A stretch of DNA of 14,454 nt. Origin: Coprinopsis marcescibilis. Its lineage: Eukaryota; Basidiomycota; Agaricomycetes; Agaricales; Psathyrellaceae. The notes under the pieces are model-generated. The model was given only the letters and a program-made list of their open reading frames with translations, did not search any database and was not told the origin of the DNA. Position numbers and translations under genes: made by a program. Positions within the stretch are counted from its first letter, which is position 1, and the number at the start of each line of letters is the position of its first letter. Positions 1 to 8,621 of this stretch are shown in pieces. Location: NCBI GenBank assembly GCA_004369085.1, contig ML210412.1, positions 1-14,454 on the forward strand, written 5' to 3'.

Positions 1-50
1 TAAGCACTACAAAAGGATTGGTAAGCACTACAAAATTATTAGTAAGTAAA
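1..50. repeat. Two-copy 21-bp direct repeat
   Basis: The 14-mer TAAGCACTACAAAA occurs at 1-14 and again at 22-35, followed by a related GTAAG at 42-46. It directly precedes the decamer array, so both may belong to one AT-rich minisatellite that continues to the left of the window. No gene is visible here. Confidence 0.6.
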
Positions 51-120
51 TAGAACATTATAGAATGCTTTAGAATATTGTAGAACATTAAAGAATGTTG
101 TAGAATATTAAAGAATGTTA
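51..120. repeat. 10-bp tandem repeat, seven imperfect units
   Basis: Seven consecutive decamers follow the consensus TAGAATATTA: TAGAACATTA, TAGAATGCTT, TAGAATATTG, TAGAACATTA, AAGAATGTTG, TAGAATATTA and AAGAATGTTA. The 10-bp period is unbroken and close to one helical turn, so the A/T tracts are phased. This is an AT-rich minisatellite and not coding. The repeat is plain in the sequence; any function in DNA bending or as a matrix-attachment site would be inference. Confidence 0.85.
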
Positions 121-585
121 TGTAAAGAAATACTGTAGACTGCACAAAAGACACATGACTGTTGGCACTACTGAATGCTATGCTTTATAAGGCTGTGACA
201 AGCTGTGTTTGTCCTCAACATGAGGTGGCAGTGCTGTCCCTTCTTATAACTGTTGAGATGAGCTCGAGTCAGAAAAGCATGTTGTATTAACAGGCATAGC
301 GCTAATCTTTTGTTTGACCGTCTCATCGATGGATGCCCAACATGGTAGAAGTGTTGCCTAATAGTCATGGTTGATGTGTAAGTGGATTTGCTTGACATTT
401 CTGATAACTAAATACTGAGATTCATATGTGTCTTTATGCCAAACATATTGTCGATACGACAACGTATGCGCAGACCGGGGACGATTCATCGTGTCGATCT
501 GTATGGAGACCCAGACCTAATGGATGATTAGCTTCTTCAGGTTTTGGGAAGCCGGTGGCGGTTAGTAGTCAACACATTATGATGG
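121..585. other. Intergenic stretch without a recognisable gene
   Basis: Both strands were read. Only a short minus-strand open frame (168-398) without family resemblance, splice support or start context is present. A small inverted pair, TGTCGATACGACA, lies near 450. Nothing else is supported. Confidence 0.5.
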
Positions 586-1140
586 TTCTATTTAGTAAGA
601 CCCTCCCAATCTTCGGTTTTGGCTTGCGGACGGTGAGAGGGATGTGCAGTCCGAGTGATCAACCTATCTAAATTGGTGAGATTCTGATAATTGACGGTCT
701 GGGACCCACCGTAGCGATGTTGGGAGGTCAAAGACAGGCCAATTCTATTTTGGTAAGAACCTCCTGTCTTCATTTTTGATACGTCGCTATGGCGCATGAC
801 CTTTGATTCTCAGAATCTGACCAAATTGGCCGCTTGCTCGGTCTGTGCTCTTCTCTCACCGAACGTAGCTACGAAAGTACAAGGACAGCATGGGTCTGTT
901 TTGGTAAGAACCTCCAGATCTGCACCTCGTGCGCAGGCAATGGAGACCTGTACCCGCTATGCGCAAGACCATTGATTCTCGGAATCTGACCAAATTGGTT
1001 GCTTGCTCGGTCTGCGCTTCCCTCTCACCGAACGTAGCTACGATGTACAAGGACAGCATGGTGGGTCCGTTTTGGTAAGAGCCCAGGTCCTGTTTTGGTA
1101 AGAACCTCCAGATATGCGCCTTGTGTGCAGGTGATGGAGA
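586..1140. repeat. Cluster of 150-170 bp direct repeats with one inverted copy
   Basis: The phrase TTTTGGTAAGAACCTCC recurs near 749, 900 and 1094, with truncated or diverged forms at 1071 and 588. Between these lies a conserved module, GAATCTGACCAAATTGG followed by GCTTGCTCGGTCTG and CTCTCACCGAACGTAGCTACGA, at about 795-886 and 961-1045. A third copy of the module's core sits inverted at about 631-725, recognisable from CGGTGAGAGGGA and CCGAG at its start and AGATTC further in. The cluster is therefore two direct units plus one inverted unit. Open frames across it are broken and differ between copies, so it is not a gene. It could be remnants of nested miniature transposons or a degenerating tandem repeat. 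Confidence 0.75.
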
Positions 1141-1347
1141 CCTATACCGTATATCCCTGGTTTATTTACCGTGACGCTTGATGGCTCATGAAACTTGCAA
1201 GTTGCACAAGCCAGAAGTTAGCCTACAACTCGAATATATGGCAGCTTTGCATGTGAGGAAACAGGACAGACCTTTCTCATCAGAACCTAACTGTGCACCT
1301 TGAACTTCCTTCGATCTTCTTTCGGTGACCGTCAGCCATAAAGTGCG

Positions 1348-1700
1348 GAGGATTATAATTGCAAATTAATGGCCGAGGACATGAATTTTTACAGATCTCT
1401 GAAATTGCCGAACAGAAAAAGTTTTAAGTAAGGTTCTCCATCTGAAAACGAATGGATGGTGGCGTCCAAGAGCTTCGGTCTGGAAACCGGGCGAGAGACC
1501 GCGAGGATTATAATTGCAAATTAATTGCCAAGGATTGAATTTTTTTGGCAGATATCTGAAATTGCCGAATAGACAAGATTTTAAGTAAGATTCTCCATCT
1601 GACAACGGATGGACGGTGCAGGGTCAAAGAGCTTCTGTCTGGATCTTCGAAATTCTGCAGGAAGTCAATGATCATGGTCTGGAAACCGGGCGAGAGACCG
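1348..1700. repeat. 155-bp tandem duplication plus partial third copy
   Basis: The unit beginning GAGGATTATAATTGCAAATT occurs at 1348 and again at 1503. Each unit contains CTGAAATTGCCGAA, then a TTTTAAGTAAG segment and TTCTCCATCTGA. The closing phrase TCTGGAAACCGGGCGAGAGACCGC occurs near 1479 and 1678; in the second copy an extra segment of about 40 bp is inserted before it. A weaker echo, GGAGAGACCG, lies near 1920. Copies differ by scattered substitutions and small indels, so the duplication is not recent. No coding function is evident. Confidence 0.8.
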
Positions 1701-2080
1701 CAAGGATGGGCTGGGAACCTAGAGTTGAATAGTCTCAGGGGATAGCAGGCAACTTGGGTGAGTATGTGTAGGATTGGCCAAGGGTATCCGTTAGTAGGTA
1801 GGTTGGTAATCGAATGACACACCTGCATGGCATCTCTGTCAAGAATTTTGATGATAGGAGACGCCCGGGAACTGGATTACATAATCATAGGCTTCACTCA
1901 GGCTGTTTGTAGGCCAGGACGGAGAGACCGGTTTGAGGATTGAGCACACCATCCCAAGCATCCTGAACTGTAATAATCGAGCTATTGGGGGCATATCTCT
2001 TGCCAGATAACAGCAAAATTAACACAGATTCGGGTAAATTAAGGGTACATTAGTACACAGTCCTGGGCGCTTATCGCTTA
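1701..2080. other. Intergenic stretch without a recognisable gene
   Basis: No frame with family resemblance or splice structure was seen on either strand. The right-hand part would be the 3' flank of the small minus-strand gene ending at 2081. Confidence 0.45.
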
Positions 2081-2467
2081 TCACTCCACCCTCGCCCTCT
2101 TCTGGGCCCTCTTCTGGGCCGTTTCTTCGAGCAGCGATTCAAGCCAGCTCAGAACGGACTGCTTCTTCCGCAGCTTGGCAGTGAGAGCTTGGATTAGGAC
2201 TTTGTTTTCGGGCTCGAAAGTTTCGACAATGTGGAGCTCGACATGTAGGTCGCGGACAACGCGATAAAACTGTTGCGCCAAAAACCAGCGAGTCGGTTTG
2301 GGATCGGCTTGCATTGTGTTCTAGAAGTTTATGAATAGAGAGTAAGTTGGTTGTGCGGTTTGATATTACTTGGAAGAGGTGCGTACAGGTGGAACCACCA
2401 TCCCGCTATTGGCGTCTTCGGGTTCGCTGTCTTCTCGACCTCGCTTCACACCCATCATTGGCGCCAT
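2081..2467 (-). CDS. Hypothetical small basic protein, two exons
   Basis: Unrecognised protein. The preferred model has exon 1 at 2467-2387 and exon 2 at 2320-2081, joined across a 66-bp intron (donor GTACGC, acceptor CTTCTAG) in phase 0, giving about 106 residues. The N-terminus contains KRGREDSEPED, like a nuclear-localisation stretch beside acidic residues. The C-terminal half is Leu/Lys/Glu-rich and probably helical or coiled coil, ending in the very basic AQKRAQKRARVE. An alternative is translation from the ATG at 2314, leaving a 77-residue protein and putting the intron in the 5' leader. It may also be the 3' part of the gene beginning at 2842. The amino-acid pattern looks like real coding sequence, but no homologue is recognised. 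Confidence 0.5.
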
Positions 2468-2470
2468 GGA

Positions 2471-2842
2471 GTCGGTGGTGTATTATGTGATGGAGGCAAT
2501 GTGAGTGTTGGTGGTGTTACTCACAAAAGCGAATTGTCTGAGCCCTTTTTGAAAGTTACTTGCCAACACGTAAAAACGGTGCTTCGATGATAAAAAAAGG
2601 AGAAATTGATGCGCCAGTGCCTCGTTGCGTGCAGATCTGGAAAAGGCCAATAATAGTCAGATAAGCTCCGAGCCCGAGCTACTGACACGAAGAAATGCTC
2701 GACTGGCAAGAGAAATGAGGCGGGAGAAGGAGAGAAGGTACTTACACTCCATTCGAAATGCTCTGACCTGACGCTGCAATTGGTCTGCCAATAATGGTTT
2801 ACCTCGTATCCTGCTGGGTGAAGAATCGTGAGCGGTTTTCAT
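2471..2842 (-). CDS. Uncertain hypothetical gene with intron-like segments
   Basis: Unrecognised. The ATG at 2842 has A at -3 and opens a 32-codon exon (2842-2746) rich in Arg and Gln. It is followed by a strong donor GTAAGT at 2745 and an acceptor TTGCCAG ending at 2703. A second intron-like segment, ending in TCTGACT, a pyrimidine stretch and TTTTCCAG near 2637, can begin at GTCAGT (2686). That would leave a 16-nt microexon and keep one frame open to a TAA near 2471. If the second intron is retained, a different frame ends at 2521. The stop lies about a dozen bases before the ATG of the next minus-strand frame, unusually tight for fungi, so the two may be one gene with a further intron (donor GTGAGT near 2526). 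The exon structure is provisional. Confidence 0.3.
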
Positions 2843-2919
2843 CTTGCAGGAGAAGCGAGGACAGAACTGCTCACAGGACCATCCTTGTGATTCTCAGTTC
2901 TTTCGCCTCGTAGCGTACC

Positions 2920-2926
2920 TATAAAA
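2920..2926 (+). promoter_or_regulatory. TATA box of the 3014 gene
   Basis: TATAAAA lies 88 bp before the ATG at 3014, followed by a C/T-rich leader (ACTCTCTTCCAGCCTCTCTCTG). Spacing and composition fit a basidiomycete core promoter. The gene starting at 2842 on the other strand would share this short divergent interval. Confidence 0.55.
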
Positions 2927-3013
2927 CCTTGTCTGGCATCCCCTGCAACTTTCAGAACCGTCTGACCACCCAGCCTTCAAACTGTTACTCTCTTCCAGCC
3001 TCTCTCTGCAATC

Positions 3014-3809
3014 ATGTTCATCGTTTCCACCAACCCCATCCAGATTGTTTCCTTCCGCCAGGTTGTCAATGTCCTCGCCCAGGCCAACATGATCGTCGTC
3101 TCCGATGTCGGTGAGTCTGTCCTTCTGACCTCTTCCGGACTCCCCTGATTGTCGGTTCCCCAGCTCTGAGCCAGGCCACTGAGTGTCCCCTCAATTTGGA
3201 GGCCTCTTCGACCATCGTCTCTGTTCTGGAGAAGCTTGGGTTGAAGGTCAAGCACAGTGAGCCGCCGTCATTGCTCCAAATCCTTCCTCCACTCACCAAA
3301 CATTTCATTAGCCCCCTCCCAGACCGTCATCGTGGATGGTGTGGCACCCTTGTCTCTCAAGCCCCAGGACCCCGCCAAGGCCCCCACCGTCTTCAACCCA
3401 AACAGGGATGGTGTCACTCCTGGTTCTGGTTCGGCTGATGGAACCGAGCAGCCCGGCCACAAGTTCGACACCCTCAACGGTTTCTGTTGTGCCTCCTGCC
3501 ACGTCTACAACCTCTTCCAGAACGCCTCCGATACCTGGTACAGTGTCACCACCGGCCTCAAGACCGGCGTCTTCAAGGGTTGGTATGTATCATACCGCAT
3601 GCTCCAGCTAGAATTTGTACTTACCTGGTCACCATAGGGATGTAGTTGAGCCGTTGGTCAACGGGGTGAAGGACAACAAGTACAAGAAATGCAAGGATTT
3701 AAAGGAGGCCACCGAGCACTTCCAGGACGCGAAGGCCAATGGCCGAGTCTTTACCGCCACCAAAATTATTCAGACCAAGGTGCAGGAGGGTACTGACGGT
3801 GACGACTAG
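3014..3809 (+). CDS. Protein with C-terminal RNase H1 N-terminal-like (Cauli_VI) domain
   Basis: Four exons (3014-3110, 3164-3256, 3312-3582, 3638-3809) with GT-AG introns of 53, 55 and 55 bp give an open frame of 210 residues. The start has A at -3 and lies behind a TATA box. Residues about 139-188 carry the pattern WYSVTTGLKTGVFKGW, then PLVNGV, then YKK, then an EATEHF helix. This is the arrangement of the small hybrid-binding domain found at the N-terminus of eukaryotic RNase H1 and named in databases after caulimovirus viroplasmin. No RNase H catalytic domain follows. Residues 1-64 are aliphatic and could form a helical domain; residues 75-113 are Pro/Gly-rich and probably disordered. 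A Cys cluster (C122, C123, C126, H127) sits just ahead of the domain. Binding of RNA:DNA hybrid or dsRNA is inferred from the family only. Confidence 0.82.
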
Positions 3810-4325
3810 CTGTCTCCCTTCCACGTCGCTTTGGCCTGGTTGCCAGGTTGCGCCCGTGAGACCTCTTGCTCTGCTTTTCTACCTCTTCGCTCTCGCGCGC
3901 ACCCTCTGTACTTGTAGCTCGTCCCATGTATATCGCAGTATTGTGTCGCCCCGTGTCCAATCAATGTGTTGATGTCGTAGAATCCCTGTGTCAGTGTGGA
4001 AGGGAAAAGATTGGAAACTCGCACCATGACACCATCTATTTTCGCTTGATTCGAATTCGGACACATCCGTGATGCCCGCAATCATGATCGTAAACAAAAC
4101 ATGTGGATGGTAACATTGGTATATTTGTTTCGAATTCTTTGGAGCTGAGCTTGTGCCCTATGTTGCGGGTGTGTTGGTAGGTAAAGTTGTGAGGTAGCCA
4201 TGTATCTCTGTAGACCAAAGGTCGGTATCACAGATGTGCGTCGAAAGAGTGGTCATGATCCTTGTCATGGAACATCACCTACGAAGTCCAGAATGAGTAC
4301 CCGCTGCTGGTCCACAGATATCCAT
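3810..4325. other. 3' flank and intergenic stretch
   Basis: The first part is the presumed 3' untranslated region of the 3014 gene, T/C-rich up to about 3930. The rest shows only short open frames on both strands without family resemblance or splice structure. No RNA gene was recognised. Confidence 0.4.
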
Positions 4326-4383
4326 AAGCCGAGCTCTGGTGAATATAATATCCACCAGAGCTCTATTCACCAGAGCTTGGCTT
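4326..4383. repeat. 20-bp inverted repeat with a third arm copy in the loop
   Basis: AAGCCGAGCTCTGGTGAATA (4326-4345) is the reverse complement of 4364-4383 at 19 of 20 positions. The 18-base spacer contains CACCAGAGCTC (4353-4363), an 11-base perfect complement to 4331-4341. Two mutually exclusive hairpins are therefore possible. It stands just left of the 350-bp tandem array. Confidence 0.8.
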
Positions 4384-4399
4384 GTGCACTACCAGCCGA

Positions 4400-5690
4400 A
4401 AGAGGTTGAGCTTGGATGACCAGGTGTCCAAGTCTGACCCTTACTTGCGAAGTGGACTTGCGGGTGGCAAACCGCTTGCCCGATGTATATATACTGAAAG
4501 GGTTTCCTTTATCAAGAATTTTGACCGTTTTCGTTTAAATTTATCCGTAGCCTCCACGCCAGACTGCACGATCCCAAATTGTCAGAAAAAACATAAATTA
4601 AAGTGAAACTGGCCTCCTCTCAGCATGTACTCGTCAGACATGGTTCAGAGAAACATTCTGAAGTTGCCAGCCCTGTTCAAGAGTACTTGGAGCGGACATG
4701 TCAAGGGCACCGAGGTGCAAAAGTTGTCGAGTGCTCAGGAACTAGGTGCGCAAGTCTGACCGTTACTTGAGAGGAAGCGAAACTGCTCAGCCGAGGTATC
4801 TAGATCGAAAGGATTTTTTTTTCTCGAATTATGGCGATATTTTGGGAATTTATGCATTACTCCCTACCTCATAATGTCGCATATTTTCACCATAGCCACA
4901 ACATCTCCAGAAAAACATAGACGACTTCAAGACCGGCTTCCTCTGAGCTTGGACCGGTCAGACAAATTCAAAGGGGTCTTGTAGTGACTCTAGACCTACC
5001 AGCCCTGTTTTAGAATATTTGGACCGGTCATGTCAAGGCACGGACGTCGAACGGTCGAGCTTGCCACGGAAAAGTGGTCGAGTGCTCAGCAACCAAGTGT
5101 GCAAGTCTGACCGTTACTTGAGAGATAGCGATACCGCTTGGCCGAGGTATCTAGATCGAAAGGATTTTTTTCTTCTCGAATTATGGCGATATTTTGGGAA
5201 TTTATGCACCACTCCCTACCTCATAATGTCGCATATTTTCACCATAGCCACAACATCTCCAGAAAAACATAGACGACTTCAAGACCGGCTTCCTACAAGC
5301 TTGGACCAGTCAGACACAACTCAAAGAGGTCCTTTAGTGACTCTAAACCTACCAATTCTGTTTTAGGATACTTGGACCGGTCAAGTCAAGGTACGGACGT
5401 CAAAAGGTCGAGCTTGCTACGGAAAAGTGGTCGAGTGCTTGGCGACCATGTGTGCAAGTCTGACTGTTACTTGAGAGATAGCGATACCACTCGGCCGAGG
5501 TATCTAGTTCGAGCTTTCTTTTTTTTTCACGAATTATGGTAATATTACCAGGATTTATACGCCCCTCTCAACGCCATATTCTGCCGTATATTTTCTGCGG
5601 TCAGGACATCACAGCCACCACCTTTCGGAAAACATAACCCACCTTGAGAGTGACTTCCTCTGAGACAATGCGGTAAGAGAGCAGTCTGTT
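4400..5690. repeat. Tandem array of about 350-bp units
   Basis: The anchor AAGTCTGAC..TTACTTG recurs at 4430, 4752, 5103 and 5456, giving periods of 322, 351 and 353 bp. The two middle units are about 90 percent identical by eye; the first is strongly diverged and the last truncated. A weak echo (GTCCTGACCATTACTCAAG) appears near 5757. Each good unit contains GCCGAGGTATCTAGATCGAA, a poly-T run, CGAATTATGGCGATATTTTG and a core of roughly 80 bp (CCTACCTCATAATG through AAGACCGGCTTCCT) identical between units two and three. TTGGACCGGTCA motifs recur. Open frames are not shared between units, so this is satellite-like non-coding DNA. Confidence 0.85.
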
Positions 5691-5907
5691 GTACTCTCAG
5701 TTTGTGTGTCTTGTGAACTCGCAGGATTGGTCGAAATTGGCTTAACCTGAGTCTGAGTCCTGACCATTACTCAAGATTCAGACGTAGCACAGCCACTCAG
5801 GCGGTCCACAAGGGTTAGAAGGTTGTCATTATTGTAGGAACAGCGGTGCTTGATTGGAATTACAGATACAGAATCAGTAATCTACTCAGGATGCAATTAC
5901 ACGATTG

Positions 5908-6726
5908 TCATATTTGAAACGAGAACCTTTTGTTCATAAATTGAAAGTAAACCTCCTTGTAACTCACAATCACGTAGGAGATAATCTCCTCCAGGTCCTC
6001 CAGGTGGCACAAAACCGCTTCTAGCAGCCGAGAGGCGCGCTTGAGGTCTGCCTCAGTGCCGTTTAGCTTGGAGACAAAGCTATGGATCTTCGTGAGCCGG
6101 CGTACAAGGTTTGCTACTCCCTCCATGTGGTTCTCGATGTCCAATAGGGCGCCTTTGGGGTCGTTGTGGGCTTTCTTGAGATACGAGAGGCAGATATGAT
6201 CCAAACAGTCCAGCTGCTTTCTACCTGAGCATAGCCCCGAGAGGAGACAAGCGGACTTCTTCGCCCGCGTCACCCAGTACTCTGGAGTTTTGAATTTGTC
6301 GACTAAAGGAGCACTTCTGCTAATCCATTTACCTCGACTGGGTTGGGGACTATAATAGACGCATACCTGGTCTCAGGGAAGCATCCTTCCTCAGAGTCAT
6401 GGGCCTCTGTCGCCGCCTTCTGCTGTCTGTGAAATAGACCGGAGCGGGTCAGGGGATAGTGGGAGCTGGAGTGAGGAATAGGAGTGTACCCAGACTCAGA
6501 CGACTGCTCCTCAGCCGTTGCTGATGACCTATCGCTACCCGTCGCAGCGCACCCAGCTTTGTGTTGTCGCTCGCTCAGTATCGCATCCTTGTTTCTACAG
6601 TACATCTCAGCAGACTGACACGCTAATACACAGCACATAGACTTACCGGTCGTAATGCCGTTTACTTTTGATGCAGTTTGCTATCCGCTTCTCCTCGTTG
6701 GTGAAGTACTTACGGGGTCTGCCCAT
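5908..6726 (-). CDS. Basidiomycete MGRPRKY-type basic protein of unknown function
   Basis: Exon 1 (6726-6647) encodes MGRPRKYFTNEEKR and ends ..SKRHYDR. A 52-bp intron (6646-6595, GTAAGT..CTGTAG) joins in frame to NKDAILSERQ in exon 2. The pattern MGRPRKY..EEK..N..KSKR.Y...K..I..R recalls a multi-copy family I know from Agaricomycete genomes. The last exon (from about 6302 to 5908) encodes DKFKTPEYW, then a Cys/Leu-rich helical part containing RRLTKIHSF and a terminal ALxHLEDLEEIISYV-like stretch, also as in that family. The Ser/Gln-rich middle (exon 2, open to 6303) joins the last exon through an acceptor TTTAG. The best donor (AGGTATGC, 6366) gives the wrong phase, so this junction is unresolved: another donor, or a one-base frameshift. 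The basic start suggests nucleic-acid binding; this is inference. Confidence 0.65.
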
Positions 6727-7009
6727 GCTCGTATTGTGAGTTTGAGACGAGGTTGGTGGTAACAAATAATCTCGACGACTCTTTCGTCTTTGCCGAGACC
6801 CCTTGCGGCATGATTTCAAACCATTTCAATCCAAATAGAGCCAAAGACCTCGGCCTGCCTTCCAGTCCGAAGGATTCTCGAAGAAGGTTCTTGTAAGAAC
6901 TTTCTTCAACGATGACACTTGACTGGCTGCTTATTTATGCATGACTCACACTTTCAGCGACCTCGCCCCACATCTTTACTTCCCCCGCCACCTCAGCTCC
7001 TTTGTACAA
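6727..7009. promoter_or_regulatory. Divergent intergenic promoter region
   Basis: A 283-bp gap separates the start codons of two divergently transcribed genes. It must hold both promoters. A TATTTAT near 6931 is a weak TATA candidate for the plus-strand gene. No other element is assigned. Confidence 0.4.
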
Positions 7010-7743
7010 ATGTCTTCCCAACCCTCACAAGCTTTAAGCGCCCAGTCGGCCCTCGATTTCAAAACGTTCATTGAAGACTGCTCGTTCTACCTCGGGAGCG
7101 TTATTGATGAAGAGGAGACGGAGGAGTACTGGGAGCGTATTCAGAAGATTATGAGGGAAAATTATCCCGAAGAGACTGACCTGGTAAGCGTACCGATCAG
7201 TGTAGCTTCCCGGTTTCAATCTGAAAGAGCGCAACAGGGGCATGTGAGGTTTCAGCTTATGTGGGCCGCCAATGAGCGTGCTTCGATTACCCCAGATGGC
7301 GATTGGTTTGGTTTACTGTCAACCTACGGGCATGACGAATCCTGGGAGCAACAAGCTGTAGGTTCGCGCGTTCTCACGTGTGATGGTTTTTGACATTCTG
7401 GTGTGGATTAGCTGGTCCTGCGAGCGAAGTATTTAACTTACCTAGCGACACGTATCCCGGTGAGTATCTTCTGGGACAAAGTTTGGATACGTCTCTCATT
7501 GTATCCTCTGCCTAGAAGGCGAAATGGGTTACAGAAATGCCGGTTGACCCGGAAGCTGTCCGACTCGATCTCGAGAACAAGGCTGAGGCCATGCTTCGGC
7601 GAGCGCGCGAGTTGGAGGAAGACAGTCTTTCGGCTCGAATCAAAAGGCTGGCAGAGATGCGGAGGGACTTGGGTCAAGTCTGCACATTACGCGGATATGT
7701 AGGCCGCTTGTTGACTCTTGCCGATGTACCGAAGAGGCATTGA
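7010..7743 (+). CDS. Hypothetical acidic/coiled-coil protein with three introns
   Basis: Unrecognised. Coding runs from 7010 to 7357 (itself probably split), then 7412-7459 and 7516-7743. Introns 7358-7411 (GTAGGT..TTAG, 54 bp) and 7460-7515 (GTGAGT..CTAG, 56 bp) are both phase 0 and restore one frame to the TGA at 7741. A further 54-bp segment, 7184-7237 (GTAAGC..CTGAA..CAACAG), has good splice ends and a length matching its neighbours. It is a multiple of three without a stop, so the protein is 189 residues if it is spliced and 207 if retained. An acidic patch (IDEEETEEYWERIQ) lies near residue 35. The last 75 residues are Arg/Glu/Leu-rich with heptad-like spacing, a likely coiled coil. The start at 7010 (MSSQPSQ) is preferred; the in-frame ATG at 6941 would add 23 leader-like residues. 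Confidence 0.72.
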
Positions 7744-8621
7744 TTGGTCTTATTTCTTTTTCTCGTCACTTGTTAGCACGCACAACTTGTAATTTTTATC
7801 CTTTCCAATTTCCAAACCACCATTGTCAAGCACTCGTTCTTAATGTTTGGGATCTTTGGGGAATCCGGAAAACTAGGTTCGAGGTTTATGTGGGACCGCG
7901 CATTGGACATATCTATTAATGAATGTGTGTGTTGTATAAACTTGATGAGGGTATAGGTAATCGGGCAGCTGCATCGACAGTGAGCTCTCAATCAATTGGT
8001 GTCATCGCAGATGACTTTCGAGGCGATCATAAAGGCGGGAGATGAGCAAGCGATGACCAGACTGACCGTGGGTTGCTGGAAATCGTGCCTTCAAGCACTG
8101 CAACGGGACGACAGCAGCGAAGGACATAATTCACATTAGGTTATGGCGGCGCCACCGCTGAAAAGAAGCAAGCATCGTGGCAAAGAAGTCGGTTATAAGT
8201 ACTTATAGAAAGATTCTCAACGTCTTCCAGAAGTGACGAGAGGTTGGATATAGAATCGAGGATTGGAGCTCAAGATCAAGCGACTTGGATGGAGGCCAGA
8301 ACATCGTATTGAATTGAGTTTGCGGAGGAAAGGGAATGCAGATATTGGTTCTATGATTTGAATAGGTTTCGATGAACGATTGGTTAAGAATGGCTGTGAT
8401 CGGTGAATCACAGAAGCAGGGTTATGACACACTTCTTTCTGGCGAAGATAAGAAGCCAGTTGGATCAGCAAGATAAGATAAGAGAGGACTGCCAAGTCCG
8501 GTTGTCCTGATTTGGAAGGCGACACGTCATCGTGTCTTGGAGCAACCAGTTTGTCACACTGGCATATGGAATAGAATGAACTAAATGTTTAACATTGCAG
8601 TCATCGTAGATGTATTACAAT
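7744..8621. other. Convergent 3' intergenic region
   Basis: The stretch lies between the ends of the plus-strand coiled-coil gene and the minus-strand KDZ gene. Only short frames without family resemblance occur. A small perfect hairpin, GACACG-TCAT-CGTGTC, lies at 8521-8536, about 85 bp past the KDZ stop codon. No terminal repeat of a transposon could be established here by eye. Confidence 0.45.

Noticed and set aside
1508..1828. A 106-codon minus-strand open frame across the 155-bp duplication
   Set aside because: It overlaps repeats, is not preserved between copies and has no domain or splice support.
4785..4815. TGGCCGAGG-like box, ATCGAAAGG and a following T-run in each 350-bp unit, suggestive of a Pol III promoter or tRNA-derived SINE
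   Set aside because: The putative A and B boxes are only about ten bases apart and the B box is a poor match, so no tRNA-like fold is possible.
5019..5366. A 115-codon plus-strand open frame within the 350-bp array
   Set aside because: It is not kept open in the other units of the array and has no coding resemblance.
5908..6726. A TET/JBP dioxygenase gene, which often accompanies KDZ elements in mushrooms
   Set aside because: No HxD or other dioxygenase motif is visible; this gene matches the MGRPRKY-type family, and no other gene in the window fits.
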